Positions 1-7,507 of a stretch of 64,000 nt of DNA are shown here, one piece after another. The DNA lies in NCBI GenBank assembly GCA_963921355.3, contig OZ001190.1:3968001-4032000 (forward strand), written 5' to 3'. The position numbers were made by a program, and so were the translations under genes. Each line of letters opens with the position of its first letter. Position 1 is the first letter of the stretch. Origin of the DNA: CAWUEZ02 sp963921355 (lineage in GTDB: Bacteria; Pseudomonadota; Alphaproteobacteria; Thalassobaculales; Thalassobaculaceae). The notes beneath the pieces were generated by a model, which saw only the letters and a program-made list of their open reading frames with translations, was not told the origin of the DNA and did no database searches.

Positions 1-251
1 TCCCGCTCTAGCTCGTCCATCTCGACGAACACAGCGGGTATCTCATCGATATCCAGACGACGGCACGCCTCTAGCCGGTGAGCACCCGCTACCAAGACAA
101 CGGTCTCAGCGTCGGGCGACCACACGCTAATCGGCTGCTGAAGACCGATGGCCTTGATGCTCTCTGCCAAGCGACCAACGGTCTCAGCTTTCACCGGGCG
201 ACGGCCCTGCGGGACCGTCACCGCGTCGGTGTAGACGGTCCCCACGTCCAT
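1..251 (-). CDS. ParB-like nuclease-fold protein (partial, 3' end off window)
   Basis: The reading frame starts at ATG 251 and runs off the left edge, so about 83 residues are visible. The stretch LVAGAHRLEACRRL followed by IDEIPAVFVEMDE is the conserved core of the ParB N-terminal (ParBc) domain, in which a [DE/AG]xHR-type motif precedes a short helix and strand. The start overlaps the stop of the upstream gene by one base (TGATG), so the two are translationally coupled. In phage-like elements such proteins are usually DNA-binding or adaptor proteins rather than partition proteins. The DNA-binding half lies outside the window, so the exact role is unknown. Confidence 0.75.
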   Translation of the reverse strand, partial: MDVGTVYTDAVTVPQGRRPVKAETVGRLAESIKAIGLQQPISVWSPDAETVVLVAGAHRLEACRRLDIDEIPAVFVEMDELER

Positions 252-1150
252 CAGACGACCCTCGGGAGTCTGCCGCCCTCGAACTTGAACGCGCCGACCC
301 TGCGGTTGCGTCGGCGGGCGTTCCAGGCGTCGATGATGAACGCCATCTCTTGAACACGGCTGACCGGATGAAGGGTGCTCGTCAGCCGGTCACGCAACTT
401 GTACTCAGGCTCGGACTTCGACAGGAAGCCGACACCGGTCGCGACCTTCTCGAAGAACTCATCTGCCAAACGCTGGCTTTTCGTCGAGCACAGATAGTGC
501 GCCGCGCAGGCAATCGACGGGTTCGGCATCTTGTGATGCGCAAACCACGTTGATGCGCGCGCGCTCCGATGAAGCCGGTCCGTATCGAGGGTCTGGTAGT
601 AGTCGTACATCGGCGCCGGATCGCGCAAGGCGTTAGCCTTTGGCCCGGTGCTGGCGTGGATGGACCGGTCGTTCTCGTAGGCGTAGACCCAGCGAACGGC
701 CGCCGCGACGACGTTCGGGTTCTTCACGCCGTTGATGCTGAAGATGTCGGAGGCAGTCCGTTTCTTGCCGATGTCGATGAAGGCGAAGACCTCATCGTCC
801 GCCCCGAAGGCGACCCACGCTGAGATGGCCGCACCGCTTTCGACGACGGCGGAAAGGCGATGCTGCCCATCGATCAGACGGGTGCCGGAAAACTGGATCG
901 GCGTGAACGTCTCGCGCCACTGCCCCGCTTCCATCTGTGCGGCATAGTGCTTGACGGTGCCGAACGAGACCGGGCGATTGGCGGTGTTGTACTGAAGCAT
1001 CGCTTCCGCCAGTTCCGGTGTGATGACCGACCGGATCGGCGACGACGGCGGGTTGTTGATCATCCAAGAGAGCTTCTTGACCGGAAGCGTGCTGCTGTCC
1101 TCGCTCCGGTTCAGTGTTGGTGCGGTGGTGGGCTGTTTCTGGAAAAGCAT
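251..1150 (-). CDS. Phage-associated ParB/Srx-fold protein with DGQHRL motif
   Basis: 299 residues. Residues 60-125 hold VKHYAAQMEAGQW and then LIDGQHRLSAV. This is the signature of a large phage and plasmid family related to the ParB/sulfiredoxin fold, in which DGQHR lines the nucleotide pocket. The C-terminal half is helical and basic (ARRRNRRVGAF near the end) and could contact DNA. The gene lies between a Cro-like gene and a second ParB-like gene, all leftward, so it probably belongs to the leftward early operon. The precise biochemical activity is not established for this family. Confidence 0.65.
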   Translation of the reverse strand: MLFQKQPTTAPTLNRSEDSSTLPVKKLSWMINNPPSSPIRSVITPELAEAMLQYNTANRPVSFGTVKHYAAQMEAGQWRETFTPIQFSGTRLIDGQHRLSAVVESGAAISAWVAFGADDEVFAFIDIGKKRTASDIFSINGVKNPNVVAAAVRWVYAYENDRSIHASTGPKANALRDPAPMYDYYQTLDTDRLHRSARASTWFAHHKMPNPSIACAAHYLCSTKSQRLADEFFEKVATGVGFLSKSEPEYKLRDRLTSTLHPVSRVQEMAFIIDAWNARRRNRRVGAFKFEGGRLPRVV

Positions 1151-1343
1151 TCGCCTTCTCCGCTTCGTTTGAGAGAGTCCCCCACTGCCGAAGCAGCGGG
1201 GGAAGGTGTGACCCTGCGGTCGGGAGGAACACGGCGGGCCGCAGGGTCGGGCACGGGCGACAACCCTCCCGCCGCGTGTTCGCTAACTCTTGAAGTCGGT
1301 TTCGGTGCTCGCCACGTTGTGGGGCGTGGAAAGACAAAACATC

Positions 1344-1544
1344 TCAGACTGCCTCACTGGACACATTGGACATCGCCTGCAACTCGGCTGGGGTTGCCAG
1401 ATCTTCGGCAAGCGCGGCGGTCTGAACTTTCCAAGGGAGGCCGCGCTGCGGCCACTTTCGAACGGCATGTACCGTCACATCGAACCGCTTGGCGGCAGCC
1501 TCTTCGCCACCAAAGCGGCCGACGATGTCCTGAACAGTAACCAT
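1344..1544 (-). CDS. Cro-like HTH transcriptional regulator
   Basis: 66 residues from ATG 1544; an upstream in-frame ATG at 1580 would run through the operators and is less likely. The pattern IVGRFGGEEAAAKRFDVTVHAVRKW is a Cro/YdaS-type helix-turn-helix: helix 2 is around GGEEAAAKRF and recognition helix 3 around VTVHAVRKW. The gene is divergent from the CI-like repressor and starts five bases from the leftmost GGACA half-site, exactly as in a lambdoid immunity switch. It likely competes with the repressor at the shared operators to commit to the leftward programme. Confidence 0.75.
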   Translation of the reverse strand: MVTVQDIVGRFGGEEAAAKRFDVTVHAVRKWPQRGLPWKVQTAALAEDLATPAELQAMSNVSSEAV

Positions 1545-1548
1545 GATC

Positions 1549-1624
1549 GGACAATACCGGACATTTTGGACATTTGTCAAGACCTATTGTCCCGTGATGT
1601 CCAACGCCCCTAAATGTATTGTCC
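1549..1624. promoter_or_regulatory. Immunity operator array between cro-like and cI-like genes
   Basis: Half-sites read GGACAAT at 1549, GGACATT at 1559 and GGACATT at 1568. They are spaced about one helical turn apart and are followed by the inverse orientation ATTGTCC at 1586, ATGTCC at 1597 and ATTGTCC at 1618. The array covers both divergent starts. A related set flanks the other end of the repressor gene. The binding protein is inferred from position only. Confidence 0.65.
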
Positions 1625-1628
1625 CCAT

Positions 1629-2264
1629 ATGGTTTGGACTGACATCGTTCAGCAGGAAATGCGCGCCCAGGATCTGTCGCTCGCGGATGTCGCGGTCGGC
1701 TCCGGGGTCAACTACGACGCGCTAGCGAAGGCCATGCAGCGAGGGACGAAAAACCCACGCGGGAAAATGGTCGAGAATGTACTCAGCTTTTTATCAAAAA
1801 ACGCCGATAAAAATGTAAATGGTAAGGAGTTGCGACCGAACCTAAATCAAGTCGCAATTGCAGAACTAGATGTTCGCGCGGAGGGTGGGGCAGGTCTAGA
1901 ATCTCCAGAACGGGAGAGGACTTTGAATCATTGGACTGTGCCCGCGAACATAATCTCTGCCCACACTTCTGCCGCTCCCGACTCCCTGAAGATCATCACT
2001 GTCATCGGCTCATCGATGGAGCCGGATTTTGTACCTGGCCAGCGCGTCATGGTGGATACGAGCGATAGATTTCCGTCGCCGCCGGGAGCGTTCGCTTTGT
2101 GGGATGGCTACGGGCTGGTGATCAAATACGTCGAGATTGTACCCCGCTCCGACCCGGAGTGCGTGAAGCTGATCAGCGCCAACAAGGCGTTCGGCGATTA
2201 CAAGGTGCCGGTCGCAGATCTGCACATCAACGGCCGGGTCATTGGCAAGTGGCAGTGGACCTGA
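1629..2264 (+). CDS. CI/LexA-type phage repressor (HTH + S24 autopeptidase)
   Basis: 211 residues from ATG 1629; an in-frame ATG at 1614 is possible but sits inside the operator array. The N-terminal HTH is about residues 4-40 (DIVQQEMRAQDLSLADVAV then SGVNYDALAKAM). The C-terminal S24 peptidase domain carries VIGSSMEPDFVPGQ with nucleophile Ser129 and general-base Lys166 in GLVIKYVE. The linker includes GGAG near residue 88, a plausible Ala-Gly cleavage point. The protein should maintain the integrated state and be inactivated by RecA-stimulated self-cleavage. No strong Shine-Dalgarno precedes either start, so a leaderless transcript is possible. Confidence 0.85.
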   Translation: MVWTDIVQQEMRAQDLSLADVAVGSGVNYDALAKAMQRGTKNPRGKMVENVLSFLSKNADKNVNGKELRPNLNQVAIAELDVRAEGGAGLESPERERTLNHWTVPANIISAHTSAAPDSLKIITVIGSSMEPDFVPGQRVMVDTSDRFPSPPGAFALWDGYGLVIKYVEIVPRSDPECVKLISANKAFGDYKVPVADLHINGRVIGKWQWT

Positions 2265-2273
2265 AAAAAAAAT

Positions 2274-2330
2274 TTGTCCATGAATTGGACATTTTAGGTT
2301 GATCTGGACATTTATCGGACTTATTGTCCA
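2274..2330. promoter_or_regulatory. Second operator array downstream of the repressor
   Basis: TTGTCCA at 2274 faces TGGACATT (GGACATT at 2287), forming a TGTCCA-N5-TGGACA inverted repeat. GGACATT at 2306, GGAC at 2317 and ATTGTCCA at 2323 follow; CTGGACA and TGTCCAG bracket the last group. The half-sites match the array upstream of the repressor. The array lies just ahead of the rightward operon that begins at 2432, so it probably controls that operon. Confidence 0.6.
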
Positions 2331-2431
2331 GATACAGCGTCACGGGACGTTGCGCCGCCACCAAACGGCTAACCCTCACAGATGACGGGCGCCGGGGCTT
2401 CACAGTCCCGGCAGTCATCGGGGGAGAAGAG

Positions 2432-2695
2432 ATGAACAACCTGGCCCCGCAGCGCTTTCCCGGCACCACGGTTGCAGAAGATCGCAGTGCAGAGCGTGCC
2501 GAAACCGCCACCGACCGGATCGACCCGAGCTTTCAGCGTTTCATCGACAAGCTGAACGAAGCGCACAACGAATTCCTGACGGCGCGCAAGCACTCCACCG
2601 ACACCGCAACGTGCGAGTGGGTAGACGGTGCGCTCTCCGACCTGATGAACGAGGCGGACAACCTGCGGGATACGGCTATCGGGGAGTTGGCGTGA
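2432..2695 (+). CDS. Small phage protein, function unknown
   Basis: 87 residues from ATG 2432, preceded by the ribosome site GGGGAGAAGAG; the same frame extends 36 codons upstream into the operator region but has no ribosome site there. The protein is acidic and helical (FQRFIDKLNEAHNEFLTA, then CEWVDGALSDLMNEADNL), with no recognised domain. Its stop overlaps the next ATG by one base (TGATG). First gene of the rightward early operon. Confidence 0.6.
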   Translation: MNNLAPQRFPGTTVAEDRSAERAETATDRIDPSFQRFIDKLNEAHNEFLTARKHSTDTATCEWVDGALSDLMNEADNLRDTAIGELA

Positions 2696-2907
2696 TGGAC
2701 CGCCAACCCCTCGTAGCGACGGCCCCCGGCATGTTGGGCGCTGATCTGGCCTACGACATCAGCCGCACGCTTTCTGAGGCGCGCAACGATCTGCACGCCG
2801 CCAGCCCGCAACACCGGGACGCGCTCAAGGCCAGTTGGGCCGCGCACCTCCGCAACATGGAAAAGACCTGCGGGGACATGGCGACCGAGTTCGAGGGCCA
2901 GCCGTGA
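2695..2907 (+). CDS. Small phage protein, function unknown
   Basis: 70 residues, starting inside the stop of the preceding gene. It is predicted helical (LAYDISRTLSEARNDLHA, AHLRNMEKTCGDMATEFEG) and resembles the preceding protein in size and composition. No catalytic motif is visible. Its stop overlaps the GTG of the next gene (GTGA), which supports translational coupling through the operon. Confidence 0.55.
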   Translation: MDRQPLVATAPGMLGADLAYDISRTLSEARNDLHAASPQHRDALKASWAAHLRNMEKTCGDMATEFEGQP

Positions 2908-3125
2908 GGCTCTGTGAAAACTGCGACGGGGTGCACGGCACGACGCGAGACAAGCACCCGATGCAATGGCTCTGCGCCTTTTGGCCGACGACCGCGAACT
3001 ACGGCTACTTGCAAGCGGAGACCCACGCAGAGGCGCCGTTCAGGCGGTGCCGAGAGATCAACACGGACGGTTGCTGTCCGCTGTTCAAGAAGCGCCCCGA
3101 TGGGCAGATGGAGATGGGGACATGA
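2904..3125 (+). CDS. Cysteine-rich small phage protein
   Basis: 73 residues from GTG 2904, overlapping the previous stop by four bases. Cysteines occur as LCENCDG at the N-terminus, LCAFW in the middle and RCREINTDGCCPLF near the C-terminus. This suggests a small zinc-binding fold, although the spacing fits no family I can name. The stop overlaps the next ATG (ATGA). Function unknown; the context is a DNA recombination and replication operon. Confidence 0.55.
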   Translation: MRLCENCDGVHGTTRDKHPMQWLCAFWPTTANYGYLQAETHAEAPFRRCREINTDGCCPLFKKRPDGQMEMGT

Positions 3126-3820
3126 GCAACCTGGAACTGTGGAACGCCGTCGAGCGCACGCCGGTTGATCAGACCAAACAAATCACCGGCAAGCCGTACA
3201 AGGGGACCAGCCCCAAACCTCATTGGCTTGTCTGGAAAGCGACGGAGACCTTTGGGCCGATCGGCATCGGCTGGGGTTTCAAGGTGCTGTCTGAGGAGAT
3301 CGTAGAGGGCGAAGCCGACAAGCTGCACAAAGCGCACGTTCGCGTCTGGTACGAATGGCAGGGCAAGCGCGGCGAGGTTGAGCACATCGGCGCTACGGCC
3401 CTGTCTGGCAAGCGCCGGGACGGCACCCCCTTCACTGATGAAGACGCGCCGAAAAAGTCTGTCACGGACGCGCTCGTCAAGGCTCTGTCCATGATCGGTT
3501 TTGCCGGGGACATTTTCATGGGCCGGTACGACGACAGCAAATATGTCGCAGAGCTTCGCGAGGAAGAGCGCGCACAGGCGACGCCCCCCAAACCGGAACC
3601 GACGCTCGAGCAGAAGGCCACGATGGCGCAATCGTCGGCGAAAGTGATCAAGGACGCGATCGCGGAGCGGCAAACCGTTGCGGATCTGAACGCCCTGAAG
3701 GCTGACGAGAAGACGGCCGCGCACCTTCAACGCCTGCACGAGGGCTATCTCGACCTTTGGCACGACGTGATGGCGGCGTTCGTTGACCGTGAAACCGAGA
3801 TTTTGAGGGAAGCAGCATGA
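3122..3820 (+). CDS. Putative phage ssDNA-annealing/recombination protein
   Basis: 232 residues from ATG 3122, coupled to the upstream gene by ATGA. The first 130 residues contain GPIGIGWGFKVLSEEIVEG, a KAHVRVWYEW strand, and DAPKKSVTDALVKALSMIGF followed by AGDIFMGRYDDSKYVAEL. This pattern (mixed strands, then a 'K-x-TDAxxKALSxIGF' helix) is typical of phage Rad52/Sak-like and related single-strand-annealing proteins. The C-terminal part is a charged helical tail. SSB is encoded two genes downstream, a common pairing. The family assignment is by pattern only and could be wrong; no catalytic residues are expected. Confidence 0.5.
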   Translation: MSNLELWNAVERTPVDQTKQITGKPYKGTSPKPHWLVWKATETFGPIGIGWGFKVLSEEIVEGEADKLHKAHVRVWYEWQGKRGEVEHIGATALSGKRRDGTPFTDEDAPKKSVTDALVKALSMIGFAGDIFMGRYDDSKYVAELREEERAQATPPKPEPTLEQKATMAQSSAKVIKDAIAERQTVADLNALKADEKTAAHLQRLHEGYLDLWHDVMAAFVDRETEILREAA

Positions 3821-4320
3821 GCTCGCGGGCCTCAGTCCGGTTTCTGCGCCACGTGGAGGTGCATGGGTTTGACCATTCTGTTTGTTGGGAGTGGCGCGGC
3901 GCCACGAAGGGCAACGGGTACGGAAACTTCCGGTTCGGCAGGCGCACCGTTCCAGCGCATCGCGCGGCGTATCAAATCCTAGTCGGCGAAGTCCCTGACG
4001 GGATGGATGTCTGCCACACCTGCGACAACCGCATTTGCGTCAATCCGGATCATCTCTTCCTTGGCACCCGTAGGGCGAACATGGAAGACGCCCGGCATAA
4101 GGGGCGGATTTCTCGCGGAGAGAAGCACGCCCACGCGATCCGCACCGGCGTCTCGATACCGGGCGCAAAACTCAGTGCCGATCAGGTCCGCGAGATCTGG
4201 CAGCGCCTAAAGGGCGGACACAATCCGAGCCAAATAGCGGGCAATTACAGCATTACACCCGGTGCGATCAACGCCATCCGTCGGGGCGCCACGTGGCGAC
4301 ACATCACAGGAGCATCTTGA
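3817..4320 (+). CDS. HNH endonuclease with C-terminal HTH
   Basis: 167 residues, overlapping the upstream stop (ATGA). The segment CWEWRGATKGNGYGNF then VPAHRAAYQILVGEVPDG and VCHTCDNRICVNPDHLFLGT is the HNH_3 domain: catalytic His in AHRAAY, zinc-type C-x2-C, and Asn/His in NPDHLFLG. Residues 115-160 (KLSADQVREIWQRL then SQIAGNYSITPGAINAI) form a DNA-binding HTH, as in free-standing homing-type endonucleases. It is probably a selfish or recombination-related nuclease inserted in the early operon. The TGA overlaps the ssb ATG by one base. Confidence 0.8.
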   Translation: MSSRASVRFLRHVEVHGFDHSVCWEWRGATKGNGYGNFRFGRRTVPAHRAAYQILVGEVPDGMDVCHTCDNRICVNPDHLFLGTRRANMEDARHKGRISRGEKHAHAIRTGVSIPGAKLSADQVREIWQRLKGGHNPSQIAGNYSITPGAINAIRRGATWRHITGAS

Positions 4321-4775
4321 TGGCTGGAAGCGTGAATAAGGCAACGATCCTGGGGCGGCTGACCCGCGACCCGGAAGTCCGCTCTACGTCGGACGGCGTC
4401 AAGGTGGTCAACATGACGGTCGCCACGTCAGAGCGCTGGAAGGATCGCAGCGGCGAGCAAAAGGAGCGGAGCGAGTTTCATCGCGTGGTGATCTTCAACG
4501 AGAATCTGGTTCGGATTGCCGAGCAGTATCTGCGCAAGGGCTCCAGCGTCTACCTGGAAGGCCAGCTTCAGACGCGCAAATGGACCGACCAGAGCGGCAC
4601 CGAGAAGTTCACAACCGAAGTCGTGCTGACGCGATTCAAGGGCGAACTGACGTTGTTGGGCGAGCGCCCTGAGCGGCGACCCGACATGCAGCGCCCGGAC
4701 TCGGCTGCTGCACAGAGTGGGCCGCCGATGGGTGGTCCGTCCGACCTGGACGATCCGGATTCGATCCCGTTTTGA
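4320..4775 (+). CDS. ssb: Single-stranded DNA-binding protein
   Basis: 151 residues from ATG 4320 (TGATG overlap with the HNH gene). The OB fold is clear: SVNKATILGRLTRDPEVR, VNMTVATSE, EFHRVVIFNENLVRIAEQYL then KGSSVYLEGQL and TRKW. The Pro/Gly-rich tail ends in the canonical acidic tip DLDDPDSIPF, which recruits partner proteins. It is an element-encoded SSB working with the putative annealing protein two genes upstream. Length and motifs are typical and the gene appears complete. Confidence 0.95.
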   Translation: MAGSVNKATILGRLTRDPEVRSTSDGVKVVNMTVATSERWKDRSGEQKERSEFHRVVIFNENLVRIAEQYLRKGSSVYLEGQLQTRKWTDQSGTEKFTTEVVLTRFKGELTLLGERPERRPDMQRPDSAAAQSGPPMGGPSDLDDPDSIPF

Positions 4776-4785
4776 GGTAGGCGAA

Positions 4786-5256
4786 ATGCGGTGCAAAGAC
4801 TGCGAACAGGTCAAAATCCCCGACGCCTTCTATGCGTCGAACAAGTCGCGATGCAAAGAGTGCGTCAAGGCACGGGTGCGCCGCAATCGAGCCGACAAGA
4901 TCGATTACTATCGGGCCTATGACCGAGCGCGGGCGTGGCTGCCGGAGCGTGTCTTGGCGCGTCAGAAGTACGCGAAGCGCCGACAGGCCGACCCAGAGCT
5001 GCGCGCGGTTGACCGCCAACGCGCGGAAGACTGGAGCAAGAGGCATCCGCTTAAACGGCGCGCGCACGTGATTACTGGCAACGCCATTCGCGATGGTCGC
5101 TTGGTGCAGGAACCCTGCGAGCGCTGCGGGGCCGAAGAGAACATTGACGCGCACCACGAGGATTACACCAAGCCTCTCGATGTGACGTGGCTGTGCCGGA
5201 CGTGTCACGGCATCCGTCACCGTGAGATCAACGAAGAGCGACGGAGCGCAGCATGA
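4786..5256 (+). CDS. Zinc-finger/HNH-like phage protein
   Basis: 156 residues from ATG 4786. The N-terminus has CKDCEQVKIPDAFY and CKECVKARV, a two-knuckle zinc finger seen in phage recombination-associated proteins. The middle is a long basic helix (ARQKYAKRRQADPELRAVDR). The C-terminus has CERCGAEENIDAHHEDYTKP then WLCRTCHGIRHREIN, a second four-Cys site with a DAHHEDY element that is HNH-like. It probably binds DNA and may cleave it, but the HNH assignment rests on the His pair and Cys spacing only. Its end overlaps the next ATG. Confidence 0.6.
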   Translation: MRCKDCEQVKIPDAFYASNKSRCKECVKARVRRNRADKIDYYRAYDRARAWLPERVLARQKYAKRRQADPELRAVDRQRAEDWSKRHPLKRRAHVITGNAIRDGRLVQEPCERCGAEENIDAHHEDYTKPLDVTWLCRTCHGIRHREINEERRSAA

Positions 5257-5729
5257 CCGACCGCGCCGCCATCGCTGGGGTATTCGCTGACATGAAGTCG
5301 GTAAAGACGCGATCCGTCGTTCAGATGATCGTGGAGATACCGATTGAGCAGGCGGAAGCCGTGGTTCAGATGTTCGGGTATCCGAAGCCCGGCGCGGAAG
5401 TCCCGGTGGCGGTGGCGCGGTTGAAGGCGAAGCCCAGCGCGGAGATTGTCAGCGATGACACGCCCACCCTCCAGAAGCGCCAACCCCGGCGATGGGAAGA
5501 CATGCCCCCGTCACAGGCTGCGGCGCTGGCGTGCCAGAGCCTTCCGTTCCGTCAGTGGCTCGGAGCGACCTGCGCGGCAACGGCCGACGAACAGTTGAAG
5601 TTGATGCTCGGTATTTCCAGTAAGTCGGAACTCGACACCGATCCTGTCGCCGCAGAGATGTGGAAAGCCCAGCTCTCAAGCTACCGCGCACACCAGACCG
5701 ACCAGCGCTACGGGCATGAAGTGCGATGA
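5253..5729 (+). CDS. Hypothetical phage protein
   Basis: 158 residues, coupled by ATGA to the gene before. The N-terminus (VVQMIVEIPIEQAEAVVQMFG then KPGAEVPVAVARL) looks like a small alpha/beta domain found in phage early proteins. The C-terminus is helical with FRQWLGATCAATADEQLKLM. Not recognised as a known enzyme. Conserved position beside small nucleases suggests a recombination or replication accessory role. Confidence 0.55.
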   Translation: MTDRAAIAGVFADMKSVKTRSVVQMIVEIPIEQAEAVVQMFGYPKPGAEVPVAVARLKAKPSAEIVSDDTPTLQKRQPRRWEDMPPSQAAALACQSLPFRQWLGATCAATADEQLKLMLGISSKSELDTDPVAAEMWKAQLSSYRAHQTDQRYGHEVR

Positions 5730-6019
5730 GCCCCCTACGCGACCGCGCCTATCTGGACAGCCTGCGGGATGAACGCTGTGTCATCACGGGGCGACAGACA
5801 TCCGAGTTCGAAGCAGTCGACCCGGCACATATCGGGGTCAACGGCATGTCTTCGAAAGCTGGCGATGATTGCGCGCTGCCGATCTTGCATAGCGTTCACC
5901 AGGACATGCACCAGCGCGGAGCGTGCACGGTTCTCCGCAGGGTCATCCCCGACGACGTGCTTATCGCAGCCCTACAGGCTTACGCGCGTGAACGGTACAG
6001 GAGAGCGAAGCATGGCTGA
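5726..6019 (+). CDS. Putative YbcO/DUF968-like phage nuclease
   Basis: 97 residues, overlapping the upstream stop by four bases. The sequence RCVITGRQTSEFEAVDPAHIG then GMSSKAGDDCALPILHSVH and QDMHQRG resembles small phage nucleases of the YbcO/DUF968/NinG type. In those, a 'DxAHxx...GKGxKxDDxxxxPLCxxxHxxxH' block forms an HNH-like metal site. Here the first Cys and the His residues are kept and the second Cys is replaced. It may act as a resolvase-type or recombination endonuclease. Assignment is by motif resemblance. Confidence 0.5.
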   Translation: MSPLRDRAYLDSLRDERCVITGRQTSEFEAVDPAHIGVNGMSSKAGDDCALPILHSVHQDMHQRGACTVLRRVIPDDVLIAALQAYARERYRRAKHG

Positions 6020-6230
6020 GGATCGCATCGTCGCGTTGGCAGAAGCGTGGGCCAGCATGGACGGCAAGCTGGAGCGCTATCAGGCTGACGACGGGTCAGA
6101 CCCGAAGGACGGAACGCGCGACGGCTACAACGGCGAAGCGGCGGAGATGATCAAGCGCCTGAATGCGCGCGGCTTCGATGTTGTGCCGATTGTCATCATC
6201 CCCGTGTTTGGGCCTCAGAGGAAAGGGTGA
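6012..6230 (+). CDS. Small acidic phage protein, function unknown
   Basis: 72 residues from ATG 6012, which overlaps the previous stop by eight bases. It begins with an acidic helix (ALAEAWASMDGKLERYQADD), has a GYNGEAAEMIKRLNARGF helix, and ends in a hydrophobic strand VVPIVIIPVFG. No known domain is recognised. The coupled position supports a real gene. Confidence 0.55.
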   Translation: MAEDRIVALAEAWASMDGKLERYQADDGSDPKDGTRDGYNGEAAEMIKRLNARGFDVVPIVIIPVFGPQRKG

Positions 6231-6233
6231 GAG

Positions 6234-6524
6234 ATGAGCGCTGCACCCGAGCGCATAGACGCCAGCAGGGCTAGCCTGATCCTTGGCCGGAAGGTGCGAA
6301 CGGTACAGGACGCAGCGGCGCGGGGTAGCATCCCCGGCGCGGCCAAGATCCTAGGGCGCTGGACGTTCGATGAGCGTCGGTTGCGTGCCTGGGTACGGGA
6401 GCAGGAGGCAGAGGCATGCCCGCCAATCTATACAAGCGAGGGTCCACGTGGTGGTGCCGCTTTAAAGTCAACGGTGTCGAGTACCGACGAAGCCTACGAA
6501 CGACTTCTAGGGCTGAGGCGTTGA
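6234..6524 (+). CDS. Excisionase-like winged-HTH protein
   Basis: 96 residues from ATG 6234, three bases after the previous stop (ribosome site AAAGGGTGAGAG). ASLILGRKVRTVQDAAARGSIPGAAKI then RWTFDERRLRAWV is the MerR/AlpA/Xis-type HTH fold, in which a helix-turn-helix is followed by a wing and a 'WRF...LxxWL' helix. The gene overlaps the start of the integrase by 109 bases in another frame. That fits a directionality factor controlling site-specific excision of the element. Confidence 0.65.
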   Translation: MSAAPERIDASRASLILGRKVRTVQDAAARGSIPGAAKILGRWTFDERRLRAWVREQEAEACPPIYTSEGPRGGAALKSTVSSTDEAYERLLGLRR

Positions 6525-7444
6525 GGCGGCTGGCCGCAGAACGGGAGCAGGTTGCGCATGTTCGCTATCACGGCGAAGCGCGGGTCACGTGGAAGATGGC
6601 CGTAGAGGAATGGGGCGCCGTCGCGTCACAGTCCATCAGCTCCAGCACCATGAAGCGCTATCTGGTTTCGATGCGTGCAGTGCGGCCGATCCTGGAGAGC
6701 CTGTACCTAGACGAGATCACGCAGCGGACCATTGCGAAGATCGCCAACCGGAAGGGTGTCAGCAACGCGACCCTCCGCCGCGACCTGACCGCCGTGTCGG
6801 CAGTTCTCCGATACGCACGGGGACAGCACTAAATCGAGCGCAACCCGGCTGCCGAGTGGGACCGATCTGGCCACCGGGAGAAGCGCGACCCCATCACTCT
6901 GCCGGACATCGAGCACATCGACATGGTGGCTGCGACGGCCCCCGGCCTGTTCGCGGACATGATCCGCTGCGCCCAATACACGGGCATGAGGCAGGAGGAG
7001 ATTGCCAGCCTGAAACACCGGCAGGTGGACATCAACCGGGAGTCCGTTCAGCTGGTGAAGACCAAAACCAAGCGCGCCCGATCCGTTCCGATGGATGAGC
7101 GCGCAGTGGGCACATATCGGGGCACACCCCCATACGTCTCCGGGGAGTTCGTTTTCTGGCACGACAAAGGCGCCCGGTACTCGAACGTCAGCAGCCGGTT
7201 TCGCGAAATGACAGGCCGCGCCGCCGCCGAAGCCAAGAGGGCCGGAAAGTCCTTTGTGCGCTTCCGTTTCCACGACCTGCGGCACTGGTTTGCGGTTGAC
7301 TATCTGCGAAGTCGCCGGGGCAGCATCTACGAGCTTCAACAGGTGCTCGGTCATCGGTCCATCAAGACGACCGAAATCTATCTGGACTTCCTCACACCCG
7401 AGGAAAAGCAGGACGCCATGTATGGAACGGGTGGGCACAAATAA
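6416..7444 (+). pseudogene. Phage tyrosine integrase interrupted by in-frame TAA
   Basis: Read as one frame, this is a normal-length (about 342 codon) tyrosine recombinase. The arm-type N-terminal domain begins MPANLYKRGSTWWCRFKVNG. A SAM-like core-binding domain covers about residues 60-138. The catalytic domain has TGMRQEEIASL (Arg I), KTKTKRARSVPM (Lys), HDLRHWF (HxxR), LGHRSIKTTEIY (His and nucleophile Tyr). Codon 139 is TAA at 6830-6832 (...GQH-stop-IERNPAAEW), with the frame intact on both sides. The gene points at the tRNA-Ser 64 bases away, as expected for the element's own integrase. Unless the stop is suppressed or is a sequencing error, the element cannot excise by itself. An internal GTG/ATG near 6923 would give only the catalytic part. 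Confidence 0.85.
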
Positions 7445-7507
7445 GGGCACAGTGGCAACGGTTTGCGCGCCGAACGGAGAGTGATTGAAGTGGCTAAGTA
7501 TTTGAAA

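Noticed and set aside
1..1150. Plasmid partition system from the ParB-like genes together with the ParA-like gene at 31680
   Set aside because: The genes are 30 kb apart, the ParB-like proteins are of the phage/Srx-like type, and no parS-like repeats were seen.
4717..4785. A longer N-terminus for the zinc-finger protein starting inside ssb
   Set aside because: The ATG at 4786 immediately begins the CxxC finger; the extension would overlap the conserved SSB tail.
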